DNA of 64,000 nucleotides from Terrimonas sp964445775 (GCA_964445775.1 CAYUMH010000007.1:1-64000), one strand, 5' to 3'. Positions 14,734 to 22,639 are shown, counted from the stretch's first letter. Numbers and translations are program-made. Notes: generated from the sequence alone by a model not told the origin.

Positions 14734-14806
14734 TATAGGAGACAGGATTCGAACCTGCAGCCTCTTCATTCCAGGTGAAGTATCCGGCCAATCGGAATGC
14801 TCCTAT
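14734..14806 (-). tRNA. tRNA-Pro(UGG)-like with C33
   Basis: The acceptor ATAGGAG pairs perfectly with CTCCTAT, and the T-arm is GCAGG-TTCGAAT-CCTGT. The anticodon arm CTTCA-CCTGGAA-TGAAG gives UGG, but position 33 is C instead of the near-universal U. The D-stem is weak. It is the first element of the array in transcript order. Confidence 0.65.
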
Positions 14807-15085
14807 AAGTGAGTGAAGCTTACGCTTCACTACTGTTTTCATATTGGGTTTAATGGTACGTCGTTTTAAAGTATCCCCGCTGCATCTCACGGGGTATACT
14901 TATTCCTCCTCTGCAATTATTTTCAGCGTAACAGAAATTCAGCCGGATGTACACCTGATCCGTATGAATGATTGTTAGCCATTGTTCCTTTTTTTTGTTT
15001 TACTTCATTCAGCTTGCTGACGATTAAATGCACCAGCAATACCATTAATAAAAACTGCATGTTTACCTGCCTTTTTAAGCGGGCA
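14807..15085 (-). other. Leader region of the tRNA array with two hairpins
   Basis: This stretch holds no gene. Two hairpins are evident: AGTGAAGC/GCTTCACT just upstream of the first tRNA (about 14811-14832), and a longer one at 14869-14902 (AAGTATCCCCG with CGGGGTATACTT, one bulge). They could be processing sites or part of the array leader. No third tRNA-like fold was found. Confidence 0.4.
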
Positions 15086-15119
15086 TAAAAAAAGCCCGGT
15101 CATTTTTTGACCGGGCTTT
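15086..15119 (-). terminator. Intrinsic terminator after the 50-aa gene
   Basis: AAAGCCCGGTCA and TGACCGGGCTTT form a 12-bp stem, followed on the minus strand by seven T. It lies 20 bases after the stop of the small minus-strand gene and between that gene and the tRNA array. Confidence 0.8.
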
Positions 15120-15138
15120 CAGACAGGTATAGCTATAC

Positions 15139-15291
15139 CTATGCTCGAATAAAATCCGGCCAGTCAATAAATTTATTTTCACGATCACCTATGGGCATAC
15201 TACTGCCATTTGATGTAATACACCATGATAACAGTGAACAAGTATGCTTCACCCCTTTCTTAAACCGATATTGTTGTTTGCTCATTTTCAT
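15139..15291 (-). CDS. Small protein of 50 residues upstream of the tRNA array
   Basis: The reading frame starts MKMSKQQYRFKKGVKH and ends FIDWPDFIRA. It is basic at the N-terminus, with two Cys and two Trp in the middle and end. An in-frame ATG six bases downstream (MSKQQ) is an alternative start. The tight terminator immediately after the stop argues that it is a real short transcript. It shares only a faint S(M)P(I/M)GD similarity with the 33-aa frame upstream. The role is unknown; leader peptide or toxin-like small protein are both possible. Confidence 0.45.
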   Translation of the reverse strand: MKMSKQQYRFKKGVKHTCSLLSWCITSNGSSMPIGDRENKFIDWPDFIRA

Positions 15292-15351
15292 TTTTACATT
15301 TATAAACAACACTACCCATCATTTTCACGATTATTGATCATGAAAACCCAA

Positions 15352-15379
15352 TAAAAAACCCCGCAATCGCTTGCGGGGT
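15352..15379 (-). terminator. Intrinsic terminator after the 33-aa frame
   Basis: CCCCGCAA-TCGC-TTGCGGGG is a perfect 8-bp stem with a tetraloop, followed on the minus strand by a T-rich run. It lies 23 bases after the stop of the 33-codon frame. Confidence 0.75.
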
Positions 15380-15401
15380 CTGTATTTGAATGATGTAGTA
15401 G

Positions 15402-15503
15402 TTACATTTTATCCAGTAGCATACATGCCCCGCTTATCCAACAATAGTCACCCATGGGACTAAAGCGATTTGCTGATTCAATATGTAATTTTATCTGTAG
15501 CAT
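15402..15503 (-). CDS. Possible 33-residue small protein
   Basis: This is a short open frame, MLQIKLHIESANRFSPMGD then YCWISGACMLLDKM. Support is its position: it follows the dyad at 15727-15751 by about 220 bases and is followed by a strong terminator, the same layout as the next small gene. It contains two Cys and one Trp. Coding status is uncertain. Confidence 0.3.
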   Translation of the reverse strand: MLQIKLHIESANRFSPMGDYCWISGACMLLDKM

Positions 15504-16271
15504 GTTGCTGTTTTATTTTGTTTTGCCATGCAAAGATGAAAACTTTTTTTTGATGTGTCCAAATTTTTGTGAAAGTTTTTTAAAAAATATTTTTCCCGGT
15601 TATTAAAACGGTAATCAAAAAATTGTTTTTCCCTAATACTATATTGGTAAAATGTTATATAATTAGCCAATACTTATACGTAATAATATTTTTTTATAAA
15701 AAAAGACTTTTCTGCTTTTTTCAAGCTGTTGTGCAAATAGGTTACACAGTACATTAAGCATTGCACACGGCAAGTGGCCTACATTTGCCGGCTGCTTTTT
15801 TAACACCAAAAAAGTATAGCTGAATTAAAAGTTGCAGGACAAAAGAAACGGACAAAAGAGGGATAAAAAAAATAATTGTAACCGATTGACAGAAAAAAAA
15901 GAAGAACTTATCCCCATTTCTACGTTATAACATTAAAAAATACCATATATCTCAAACACAGTACCAGCAAAGGTTTTACTACACTTTTTAAAAAAATTAC
16001 AAAACTATAGCGGCATTTTTTAAAAAATACCACATTCGTGGTATTGCATATTAATAAAATTAAGAGTAATCTTGTACTGGTTTTTCATAGGATATTGGAT
16101 TTTAAAACGGGGCAGCATATCTATGCAAGCCCTTTTTTTATGTCTATACCGCTCTCCGGGCTCACCAAAACTAACCTATTGCCCAATTGTTAAAGGAAAT
16201 ACAATAGTTAATTTTACAGCGCAGAAAGCTGTGTAATTTTTTATCCTTTCTCATCCTTTAAAAAAATTTTT
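15504..16271. other. Long AT-rich gene-free interval with dyad copy 3
   Basis: About 770 bases without a credible gene. The left part carries the third 25-bp dyad (15727-15751) and next to it an inverted CGGCAA/TTGCCG pair (about 15766-15789). The rest is A/T-rich runs and the upstream region of the META-domain gene. The high AT content and homopolymers suggest regulatory or foreign DNA at the edge of the RNA-repair locus. Confidence 0.5.
15727..15751 (-). promoter_or_regulatory. 25-bp dyad upstream of small genes and tRNA array (copy 3 of 3)
   Basis: On the minus strand it reads TACTGTGTA, seven bases, TGCACAACA. It agrees with the dyad consensus at 15 of 18 arm positions and keeps the left arm TACTGTG and the TTGCA element at the same distance. 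It faces the small genes and the tRNA array. Confidence 0.5.
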
Positions 16272-16700
16272 ATGCGTATTTATCTATCCATGCTTTTAGC
16301 AGTTTTATTAGTTACTACATCATGTGCAACCGGGAAAAAAGCAAACGGTACAACTCAGTCATTGGCCAACACCAAATGGGTATTGACCAGCTTTACGGAT
16401 AACGGCAAAGAAAATAAGGTAAGCAATAGCCGTGCGTTTATAAAGTTTGACGACAGCAAAAACAGTGTAGGCGGTAACGGCAGCTGTAATAATTTTGGAG
16501 GCAGTTATACACTTGATGGAAATAAGTTATCGGTAAGCAAGGTTTTTTCTACTAAAATGTTTTGCCAGGACGTACAAAAAACCGAAGACAGTTTTCTTCG
16601 ATTACTGGAAACAGCTTCCCGCTACGAAATTAAAGGCGATCACCTGACCATTTACAATGCCCAGGGAGCCGTATTACATTTTACAGCTGCTGCAGCATAA
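16272..16700 (+). CDS. META domain (HslJ-like) lipoprotein
   Basis: This 142-residue secreted lipoprotein has lipobox VTTSCATG with the Cys at residue 18. The META domain follows: LANTKWVLTSF, FIKFDDSKNSVGGNGSCNNFGGSYT and a C-terminal segment with LTIYNAQGAVLHF. HslJ-type proteins are heat-inducible and tied to novobiocin resistance in E. coli, but the function here is unknown. It stands as a single gene with a terminator hairpin after it. Confidence 0.8.
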   Translation: MRIYLSMLLAVLLVTTSCATGKKANGTTQSLANTKWVLTSFTDNGKENKVSNSRAFIKFDDSKNSVGGNGSCNNFGGSYTLDGNKLSVSKVFSTKMFCQDVQKTEDSFLRLLETASRYEIKGDHLTIYNAQGAVLHFTAAAA

Positions 16701-16714
16701 CCGGCAAAATAATA

Positions 16715-16744
16715 AGTAAGGCTGATCAAGTGACCAGCCTTACT
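16715..16744. terminator. Bidirectional terminator
   Basis: AGTAAGGCTG and CAGCCTTACT form a 10-bp stem between the convergent META-domain and radical SAM genes. The flanking T/A tracts are short. Confidence 0.55.
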
Positions 16745-16749
16745 TACTA

Positions 16750-17886
16750 TTAAAACAGGGAAGTCTGCTGCCCCGGCCTTTTAAACCTGGACTGATCCAG
16801 GCTCCACTCCTCGGCGTTCATTCCATACAGCTTACCATATTTTTTGTATTGCTGCGCTACTATCTGTGCAATGGCCCCTTCGCCGCGCATACGTACGCCC
16901 CACCGGGTATCGTTTACTTTTCCATCATGACTTTGCTCTATCAGGTGCCACACTTTATCGGCCCTGTCGGGAAAGTTTTTATATAACCAATCGCGGAAAA
17001 GAAATTTAATAGCGCCGTTTAAACGAATAAAAGTATAGGCCGTAAATGTAGCGCCGTTATCAGCGGCAGCTTTCATTATGCGTTGCATTTCATGCTCATT
17101 TAAACCGGGTATCATAGGTCCCATCATAATACCCATACGCACACCCGCACTGCTTAGTTCATTAATTACTTTCAGCTTTTGCTTGGCCGTGGTTGTACGT
17201 GGCTCCATAGCACGGCGCAGGTCTTCGTTAAAAGAGGTAATGGATACCATTGCCGATACAATTTGTTTTTTGGCCATTTCCTGCAGTACGTCCTTATCCT
17301 TGAGTATCCAGGAGTTTTTGGTCAATATGCCTACGGGCTGGTTAAAGTCGTTACACACTTCCAGCAAACCACGGGTTAAACGATATTTTTGTTCGGCCGG
17401 CTGGTAACAGTCGGTATTACCGCTTAACATGATAGGCGTAGCATCCCATTTAGGATGCATTAAAAATTTACGGAGTAATTCAGGGGCATTTTTTTTCACA
17501 ATGATCTTTTGTTCAAAATCAAGTCCTGCGCTGTAACCCCAGTATTCATGCACATTACGGGCATAACAGTAAATACAGCCATGTTCGCAGCCTGCATAGG
17601 GATTCATACTATAACCCATACCCACATCCTTACTCTCCACTTTGTTAACAATGGTTTTTGATTGCTGTTCGATGTATTGTGTTGGCAGGTTGGCATCTTC
17701 CCAGTCATCTATGCCTTCAATATGTTCGCGGGTACGTTCATCCTTTAAAAAACGGTTCTTCGTGTTAAACTGGGCGCCCCTGCCCAGCTTATATACATCC
17801 GCGTCCAAAGGGTTGGCCACTTTTACTTTATAGTGATCTTGTTGTAAGGGTTTATTCGGGGATTGATCTGCTTCGTTTACCGGCAT
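16750..17886 (-). CDS. PA0069 family radical SAM protein
   Basis: The protein has 378 residues. The radical SAM cluster motif is CEHGCIYCYAR (CxxxCxxC) near residue 100, preceded by SMNPYAGC. Later blocks IMLSGNTDCYQPAEQ and TKNSWILKD and the C-terminal GEGAIAQIVAQQY are typical of the PA0069/SPL-like Rv2578c group, related to spore photoproduct lyase. The substrate is unknown. It is a monocistronic gene. Confidence 0.88.
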   Translation of the reverse strand: MPVNEADQSPNKPLQQDHYKVKVANPLDADVYKLGRGAQFNTKNRFLKDERTREHIEGIDDWEDANLPTQYIEQQSKTIVNKVESKDVGMGYSMNPYAGCEHGCIYCYARNVHEYWGYSAGLDFEQKIIVKKNAPELLRKFLMHPKWDATPIMLSGNTDCYQPAEQKYRLTRGLLEVCNDFNQPVGILTKNSWILKDKDVLQEMAKKQIVSAMVSITSFNEDLRRAMEPRTTTAKQKLKVINELSSAGVRMGIMMGPMIPGLNEHEMQRIMKAAADNGATFTAYTFIRLNGAIKFLFRDWLYKNFPDRADKVWHLIEQSHDGKVNDTRWGVRMRGEGAIAQIVAQQYKKYGKLYGMNAEEWSLDQSRFKRPGQQTSLF

Positions 17887-17989
17887 AATAAAAAAATTAA
17901 AAAGTGATAAATAAAAACACGGTGAGCCAGGCCACAGGAAATGCAGCCAAACTACGGGTAGTTAAAGTAAACGAGGAAGAAGTAAGATG

Positions 17990-18023
17990 AGATCTAAGAT
18001 CTCAGATCTGAGATCTTAGATCT
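17990..18023. repeat. Perfect 34-bp palindrome of AGATCT units
   Basis: The sequence is its own reverse complement, built of AGATCTAAG and AGATCTCAG units, and is followed by degenerate AGATTTAGG repeats. Similar GATTTGAGATTT runs occur at 27880-27920. It is intergenic; possibly a cruciform or simply slippage-prone DNA. Confidence 0.7.
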
Positions 18024-18128
18024 AAGATTTAGGATTTGGGATTCTTAAATACGCAATCCAATCAACGGAGCATATTATGCCCATTATTATCAGCTTTGCA
18101 TTTAAATTCACAACTGTGATGCCTGTTT

Positions 18129-19715
18129 TTAGGCCCATTTATCGGCCGAGGCGTTTTGATAGTCGCGCTGGTATTTTTCGGGAATATTACCCTGTAACAT
18201 AGAACCCGGTTCTACGGAAGGGAATATTTCTTCAAAAGTATGCATCTGGTTCAGCGATATACGCCTGTAAATATGCGACCGGCTGATCTGGCTCATATGA
18301 TCGATACCCGCAGCACCCATTAATTCTACAAAGTTTTTAATGGTCAGTTGCTGGTAATTGGCCACCCTTTGTTTTTTATCGCTTACCACCAGTCCAACGG
18401 ATAAAGAGGGATCCTGTGTAGCCACACCGGTAGGGCATTTGTTGGTATTACATTGCAATGCCTGTATACAGCCTAAGGCCAGCATCATGGCCCGGGCACT
18501 GTTACATATATCGGCTCCCAGGGCCATCGCCCGTACCAGGTGAAAGCCGGTGATGATCTTGCCACTGGCTACCAGTTTAATATGTTCTCTTATACCAAGC
18601 CCCACCAGCATGTTCTGTGCAAATGCCAGTCCGTCCAGCAAAGGTGCTCCCACATAGTTTGAAAACTCCTGCGGAGCCGCGCCTGTACCGCCTTCTGCCC
18701 CATCAATGGTAATGAAGTCGGGGTAAATATCCAGCTCGATCATGGCTTTACAAATGGCTAAAAACTCACTTTTAATACCTATACATAATTTAAAGCCCAC
18801 GGGTTTACCACCGCTTAAGGTCCTTAATTTATGAATAAACAATATTAGCTCACGCGGTGTTTTAAAGGCCGAGTGAAAAGGAGGTGATGCCACAGTTGTA
18901 TGCGGTTCAATCGCTCTTATTTTGGCTATTTCCGGGGTATTTTTTGCCGCCGGTAATATACCGCCATGCCCCGGTTTTGCACCCTGCGAAATTTTTAATT
19001 CAATCATCTTTACATTGGGCAAAGTAGCACGCTCCGTAAATTTATCCGCATCAAAACCACCTTCATTATTACGGCAGCCAAAGTAACCCGTACCTATCTG
19101 CCAGATAATATCGCCGCCATGTTTTAAGTGTGCCGGGCTTAAGCCACCCTCGCCTGTATTGTGTGCAAATCCACCTATCTGTGCCCCGGCATTTAAAGCT
19201 TCAATAGCATTACCGCTCAAGGATCCATAACTCATGGCCGATACATTCAAAATGCTGCAGGAATAAGGCTGGGTACAACCTTTATTACCTACCATCACCC
19301 TTGGATCATGGTCCATTTTTTCAAAATCCTTCGGTGCAATGGAATGGCTTAACCATTCATACCCTTCCGCATATACATCCAGCTGGGTACCAAAAGGCAT
19401 GGTATCGGTTTCTCTTTTAGCACGCTGGTATACGGTACTCCTGTCTACCCTGTTTAAGGGGCGGCCATCAATATCCGATTCCACAAAATACTGGTACACT
19501 TTGGGGCGTAACTCCTCCATTACATAACGTAAACGCCCGAATAAGGGGTAGATACGCATGATGGCATGCTTTTGCTGCGACATATCATAATAACCCAGCA
19601 CGGTTAAACCCAGTACAATTACAAAAAGCGGGTACCAAAAAGGACTCAGAAAGATCGATAGCAAAAGGGTTGCTACTAACAAAACGGCTGAAACAATGAC
19701 AAACTGCTTTCTCAT
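18129..19715 (-). CDS. FMN-binding glutamate synthase family protein
   Basis: The 528-residue protein has two N-terminal membrane helices (residues 5-25 and 27-45) and then a full glutamate-synthase-type FMN barrel. Visible blocks are GEGGLSPAHLKHGGD, KPGHGGILPA, TIDGAEGGTGAAP and the cysteine-containing CNTNKCPTGVATQ (3Fe-4S type) near residue 440. The glutaminase domain of GltB is absent. Membrane-bound members are common in this phylum; the reaction has not been defined. It is a single gene. Confidence 0.85.
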   Translation of the reverse strand: MRKQFVIVSAVLLVATLLLSIFLSPFWYPLFVIVLGLTVLGYYDMSQQKHAIMRIYPLFGRLRYVMEELRPKVYQYFVESDIDGRPLNRVDRSTVYQRAKRETDTMPFGTQLDVYAEGYEWLSHSIAPKDFEKMDHDPRVMVGNKGCTQPYSCSILNVSAMSYGSLSGNAIEALNAGAQIGGFAHNTGEGGLSPAHLKHGGDIIWQIGTGYFGCRNNEGGFDADKFTERATLPNVKMIELKISQGAKPGHGGILPAAKNTPEIAKIRAIEPHTTVASPPFHSAFKTPRELILFIHKLRTLSGGKPVGFKLCIGIKSEFLAICKAMIELDIYPDFITIDGAEGGTGAAPQEFSNYVGAPLLDGLAFAQNMLVGLGIREHIKLVASGKIITGFHLVRAMALGADICNSARAMMLALGCIQALQCNTNKCPTGVATQDPSLSVGLVVSDKKQRVANYQQLTIKNFVELMGAAGIDHMSQISRSHIYRRISLNQMHTFEEIFPSVEPGSMLQGNIPEKYQRDYQNASADKWA

Positions 19716-19937
19716 GTCTATCCTGTATAAAAAGGTGGATCGGAATAAACGACAAAGATGGCGAATGTTTTGGTATAAACTAAAGTAAAAAACAAAATTA
19801 TTACACCAGCCCTGTATTTACCGGTCTTTTCCTGGTTACCAGGGGATGCCGTTAACCATCACCCATTTTATTATTTCGCACTGTGTCATAGGGATATATT
19901 AAAAAGTAAAAAAATATACTATAAACCCGGGGAGCAT

Positions 19938-20552
19938 TCACCCAAACAAACTACCCTGTTCCTGCGTCACCGTTGTATGTTCAAAAAGAAATGTTTTTAC
20001 CCGTTCGTATTGCAGGGTATGTAATGGCCGCCGCAGTAATAACATACCCGTTGCTATAAACCGGCCGGTAAAGGTTTTATGGCTGTATTCCAGCCAGCCC
20101 TTTTCGTATTGCCAGGGTTTTAGCTTGCGTGCAATGGTGAGGTGCGGTTCCATTATAAAATGCGGTTTGTTATCATCATTCAGTTTCATTAAACGCTGGG
20201 CATTGGTTCTTATGTTTTTTACCAGTGTTTGTACCGGCACTTTGGACGTTATGTTTACATAAATGGTATGCGCCGGAAAACTGCCATAGTTTTTTAATTC
20301 AATTTTTATGGGTTGCTGTGCCATAGCAATGGCCTGTAACCTTTGTACCAGGCGGGGTTGCACCATTTCATATTGTAAAAAATTAACCAGGGTAAGATGC
20401 GGTTTTCCCCAGCGGGCATGTTCGGCCTCGTAGGTTTTGGCAAACGCCTCTTTCTCCTGCATGATCTGTTGCTGCAGGGCTTCATGCGGGTGTAATACCA
20501 GCAGGTATTCATATACCGTGTAATTCAATAAACTTTCGCCTTCCAGTTGCAT
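19938..20552 (-). CDS. 2H phosphoesterase (2'-5' RNA ligase-like) family protein
   Basis: The 204-residue protein carries both HxT motifs of the 2H superfamily: KPHLTLVNF near residue 50 and EPHLTIARKL near residue 140. LigT-type relatives hydrolyse or form 2'-5' or 2',3'-cyclic phosphate bonds in RNA. This one could trim cyclic phosphate ends made by nucleases, which would connect to RtcB biology, but it lies 16 kb away next to umuDC and no link is shown. Confidence 0.75.
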   Translation of the reverse strand: MQLEGESLLNYTVYEYLLVLHPHEALQQQIMQEKEAFAKTYEAEHARWGKPHLTLVNFLQYEMVQPRLVQRLQAIAMAQQPIKIELKNYGSFPAHTIYVNITSKVPVQTLVKNIRTNAQRLMKLNDDNKPHFIMEPHLTIARKLKPWQYEKGWLEYSHKTFTGRFIATGMLLLRRPLHTLQYERVKTFLFEHTTVTQEQGSLFG

Positions 20553-20604
20553 GATTTTTTGTTTTATGTTGCCGGCTGCTGTTTTTCATGGCATCTTCGT
20601 TGCG
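20553..20604. repeat. Inverted repeat arm left of umuD
   Basis: The right 24 bases of this arm (20581-20604, ending GGCATCTTCGTTGCG) recur exactly in inverted orientation at 21286-21309, and the outer part is about 80 percent alike. The pair brackets umuD. It belongs to a dispersed GTTGCGACGCTCC family also seen near 4151 and 44333. Confidence 0.65.
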
Positions 20605-20752
20605 ACGCTCCCTTCAGCTACAGGAACAGGATGGTACAAAACCTTGACCAGCCGTGGCTTTGAGCCATTAGCTATTTTATTTAGTATAAAAATACTAAAT
20701 ATTTTAGTTTTTCAAAATATTTACGCACCTTTATGTATAAATATTTTTACCC

Positions 20753-21184
20753 ATGGAAGGAGAAGATTTTTATGGTGCTGCTTATAAGGGCAGTAAACAA
20801 TTTAACCAGCAACAGGTGCCTACGGCCAATGCCACAGGCTTTACCGCAGCAGCTGATGATTATGCCGAACGCGGCATTGACCTGAACGAAGAACTGATCC
20901 GGAATAAACCGGCTACTTTTTTCTTTCGCATGAAAGGCGATGCCATGCAGGAGGCCGGCATTTTTGAAGGCGATATACTGATAGTAGACCGTTCATTGAA
21001 AATAGCCAATGGTAAAGTGATTGTGGCTATACTGAATGGCGAGTTATTGGTACGCCGCTTTCATAAAAACTTTTCATCGGCGTTTTTAATACCCGAGAAC
21101 AAGCGTTACAAACCTATTAACCTGGGTGAGTTTACCGACTTTTCAGTGTGGGGCGTGGTTACGTTTATCATTCATAAAGTATAA
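20753..21184 (+). CDS. umuD: UmuD-like protein lacking the catalytic Ser and Lys
   Basis: This 143-residue protein aligns end to end with UmuD: GFTAAADDYAERGIDLNEELI, FRMKGDAMQEAGIFEGD, DILIVDRS and NGELLVRRF. In UmuD/LexA the nucleophile is the Ser of GDSM and the base is Lys of VKKL. Here they are Ala64 and Arg101, so self-cleavage should not occur. It sits directly upstream of umuC (171 bases) on the same strand, so it should still act as a Pol V partner. Whether it behaves as a permanently full-length, inhibitory form is not known. Confidence 0.82.
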   Translation: MEGEDFYGAAYKGSKQFNQQQVPTANATGFTAAADDYAERGIDLNEELIRNKPATFFFRMKGDAMQEAGIFEGDILIVDRSLKIANGKVIVAILNGELLVRRFHKNFSSAFLIPENKRYKPINLGEFTDFSVWGVVTFIIHKV

Positions 21185-21285
21185 GAGAGCTTATAAGTGT
21201 TAAGTTGTAAGTTATAAGTCAGGGTAGCTGAGCGGCAAACAGAACGATGCAGTATGCGACCCTCAACATTACTGTCGGGGCACAG

Positions 21286-21330
21286 CGCAACGAAGATGCC
21301 ATGAAAAACCACAGCTGGTAACACAAAAAA
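21286..21330. repeat. Inverted repeat arm right of umuD
   Basis: This is the inverted copy of 20553-20604. The pairing would place umuD in the loop of a 0.7-kb inverted repeat just before the umuC start. Confidence 0.65.
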
Positions 21331-21355
21331 AGATACCGCTATAATACAGGGTAAC

Positions 21356-22639
21356 ATGAAAGCGATCATTGATTGTAATAATTTTTATTGCTCCTGTGAA
21401 AGGTTGTTTCAACCACACCTGGATAAAGAACCCGTTGTTGTTTTAAGCAATAACGACGGCTGTATTGTATCACGCAGCGATGAGGCAAAGCTCCTGGGCA
21501 TACCCATGGCCGAACCTTATTTTATGGCCAAGCCTATCATCAATAAACACAAAGTAGCGGTGTTTTCTTCCAACTATCATTTATATGGCGACCTGAGCTG
21601 GCGGGTGATGGAAACCCTGCGTGTGCTGCTGGGCGCCCGCAACGTGGAAGTGTACTCGGTGGACGAATGCTTTGTGGAGCTGGGCCATATACCGGCACAT
21701 GAACTGAGGGAAATGGCTTTATACCTGCGCCATACCATTGAGCAGTGGACGGGCATTAAAGTATCTGTTGGTGTAGCGCCCACCAAAGTGTTGTGCAAGA
21801 TGGCCAATAACTGGGCTAAAAAACATAAACAAAAAACGGATTGCGTAGTGGTGCTGGATACGCCGGAACGGGTACACCATGTTTTAACCCGTACCCCGGT
21901 AAAGGATATATGGGGCGTGGGCAGGCAGTATGCAAAAAAGCTAACAGATACCTGGGGTATATATGATGCTTTTCAACTGAGCCGCATGAGTGAGGCTTTT
22001 GCACATAAACAGTTAGGCGGCGTAGTGGGTGTAAGGCTGATAAAAGAACTCAACAGCATACCCGCCAAGGACCTGGAAGAGGAACTGGTGAATAAACGGA
22101 TGATCGCTACCACCCGTATGTTTGGTACACCCGTAAGTACCATTGGTGATATTAAAGAAGCCATTGCCACTTATACTTCGAGGGCAGCTGAAAAATTACG
22201 CCGCCAGTATTGTGCAGCCAAAGGGTTGAGCATTTTTGTGGTGACCAAGGACCAGAGCCACCAGCAAAATTTCCGGCAAACAGGTACTATCAGTAAACAT
22301 ATTCTGTTACCTGCCGCCACATCGGCCACCAACGAATTAATTAAACCGGCCGTACAACTGGTAGATGATTTGTTTGAGCAGGGACAGGTTTATAAAAAAG
22401 CCGGGGTAATGCTGAGCCATATTGTACCCGATAGTTCCATACAGGGTAATTTGTTTGTAACAGAGAATAAAAACGGGGAACGCAAGCTGATGGATATGAT
22501 TGACAATATTAATTTCAGCCAGCGTGACGATATATTAAAATTTGCCAGCAGTGGTACTACCCGCGACTGGAAGATGCGCCAGGAACACCGCAGCCCGCGG
22601 TACACTACCCGCTGGGAAGAGTTATTTGAAGTGGGCTAA
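21356..22639 (+). CDS. umuC: DNA polymerase V catalytic subunit UmuC (Y-family)
   Basis: The 427-residue Y-family polymerase has the N-terminal IDCNNFYCSCERLFQP, the active-site SVDECFVEL (carboxylates Asp-Glu) and VSVGVAPTKVLCKMANNWAK. A helix-hairpin-helix region, GVGRQYAKKL, follows, and the C-terminal little-finger domain ends at MRQEHRSPRYTTRW. It performs error-prone lesion bypass together with UmuD. The partner gene upstream has lost its protease residues. Confidence 0.92.
   Translation: MKAIIDCNNFYCSCERLFQPHLDKEPVVVLSNNDGCIVSRSDEAKLLGIPMAEPYFMAKPIINKHKVAVFSSNYHLYGDLSWRVMETLRVLLGARNVEVYSVDECFVELGHIPAHELREMALYLRHTIEQWTGIKVSVGVAPTKVLCKMANNWAKKHKQKTDCVVVLDTPERVHHVLTRTPVKDIWGVGRQYAKKLTDTWGIYDAFQLSRMSEAFAHKQLGGVVGVRLIKELNSIPAKDLEEELVNKRMIATTRMFGTPVSTIGDIKEAIATYTSRAAEKLRRQYCAAKGLSIFVVTKDQSHQQNFRQTGTISKHILLPAATSATNELIKPAVQLVDDLFEQGQVYKKAGVMLSHIVPDSSIQGNLFVTENKNGERKLMDMIDNINFSQRDDILKFASSGTTRDWKMRQEHRSPRYTTRWEELFEVG

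Noticed and set aside
13232..14806. CRISPR array
   Set aside because: The roughly regular spacing comes from tRNA folds with differing sequences. There is no identical repeat and no cas gene.
13437..14890. Several 65-125 codon open frames across the array on both strands
   Set aside because: They run through tRNA genes and owe their length to conserved tRNA sequence. None has protein-like composition.
15107..15337. 76-codon plus-strand frame
   Set aside because: It overlaps the terminator hairpin and runs antisense to the better supported 50-codon minus-strand gene.
2590..15751. Ro/Rsr (TROVE) protein or RtcA/RtcR genes in the locus
   Set aside because: No frame in the region shows a TROVE, cyclase or sigma-54 activator signature.
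15767..15793. Second -24/-12 promoter (TGGCCTACATTTGCC) on the plus strand
   Set aside because: The GG-GC spacing is one base short and no gene follows closely on that strand.
20551..20787. 78-codon plus-strand frame upstream of umuD
   Set aside because: It spans the inverted repeat arm, and the mirrored frame at the other arm shows the same peptide, so it is a repeat artefact.
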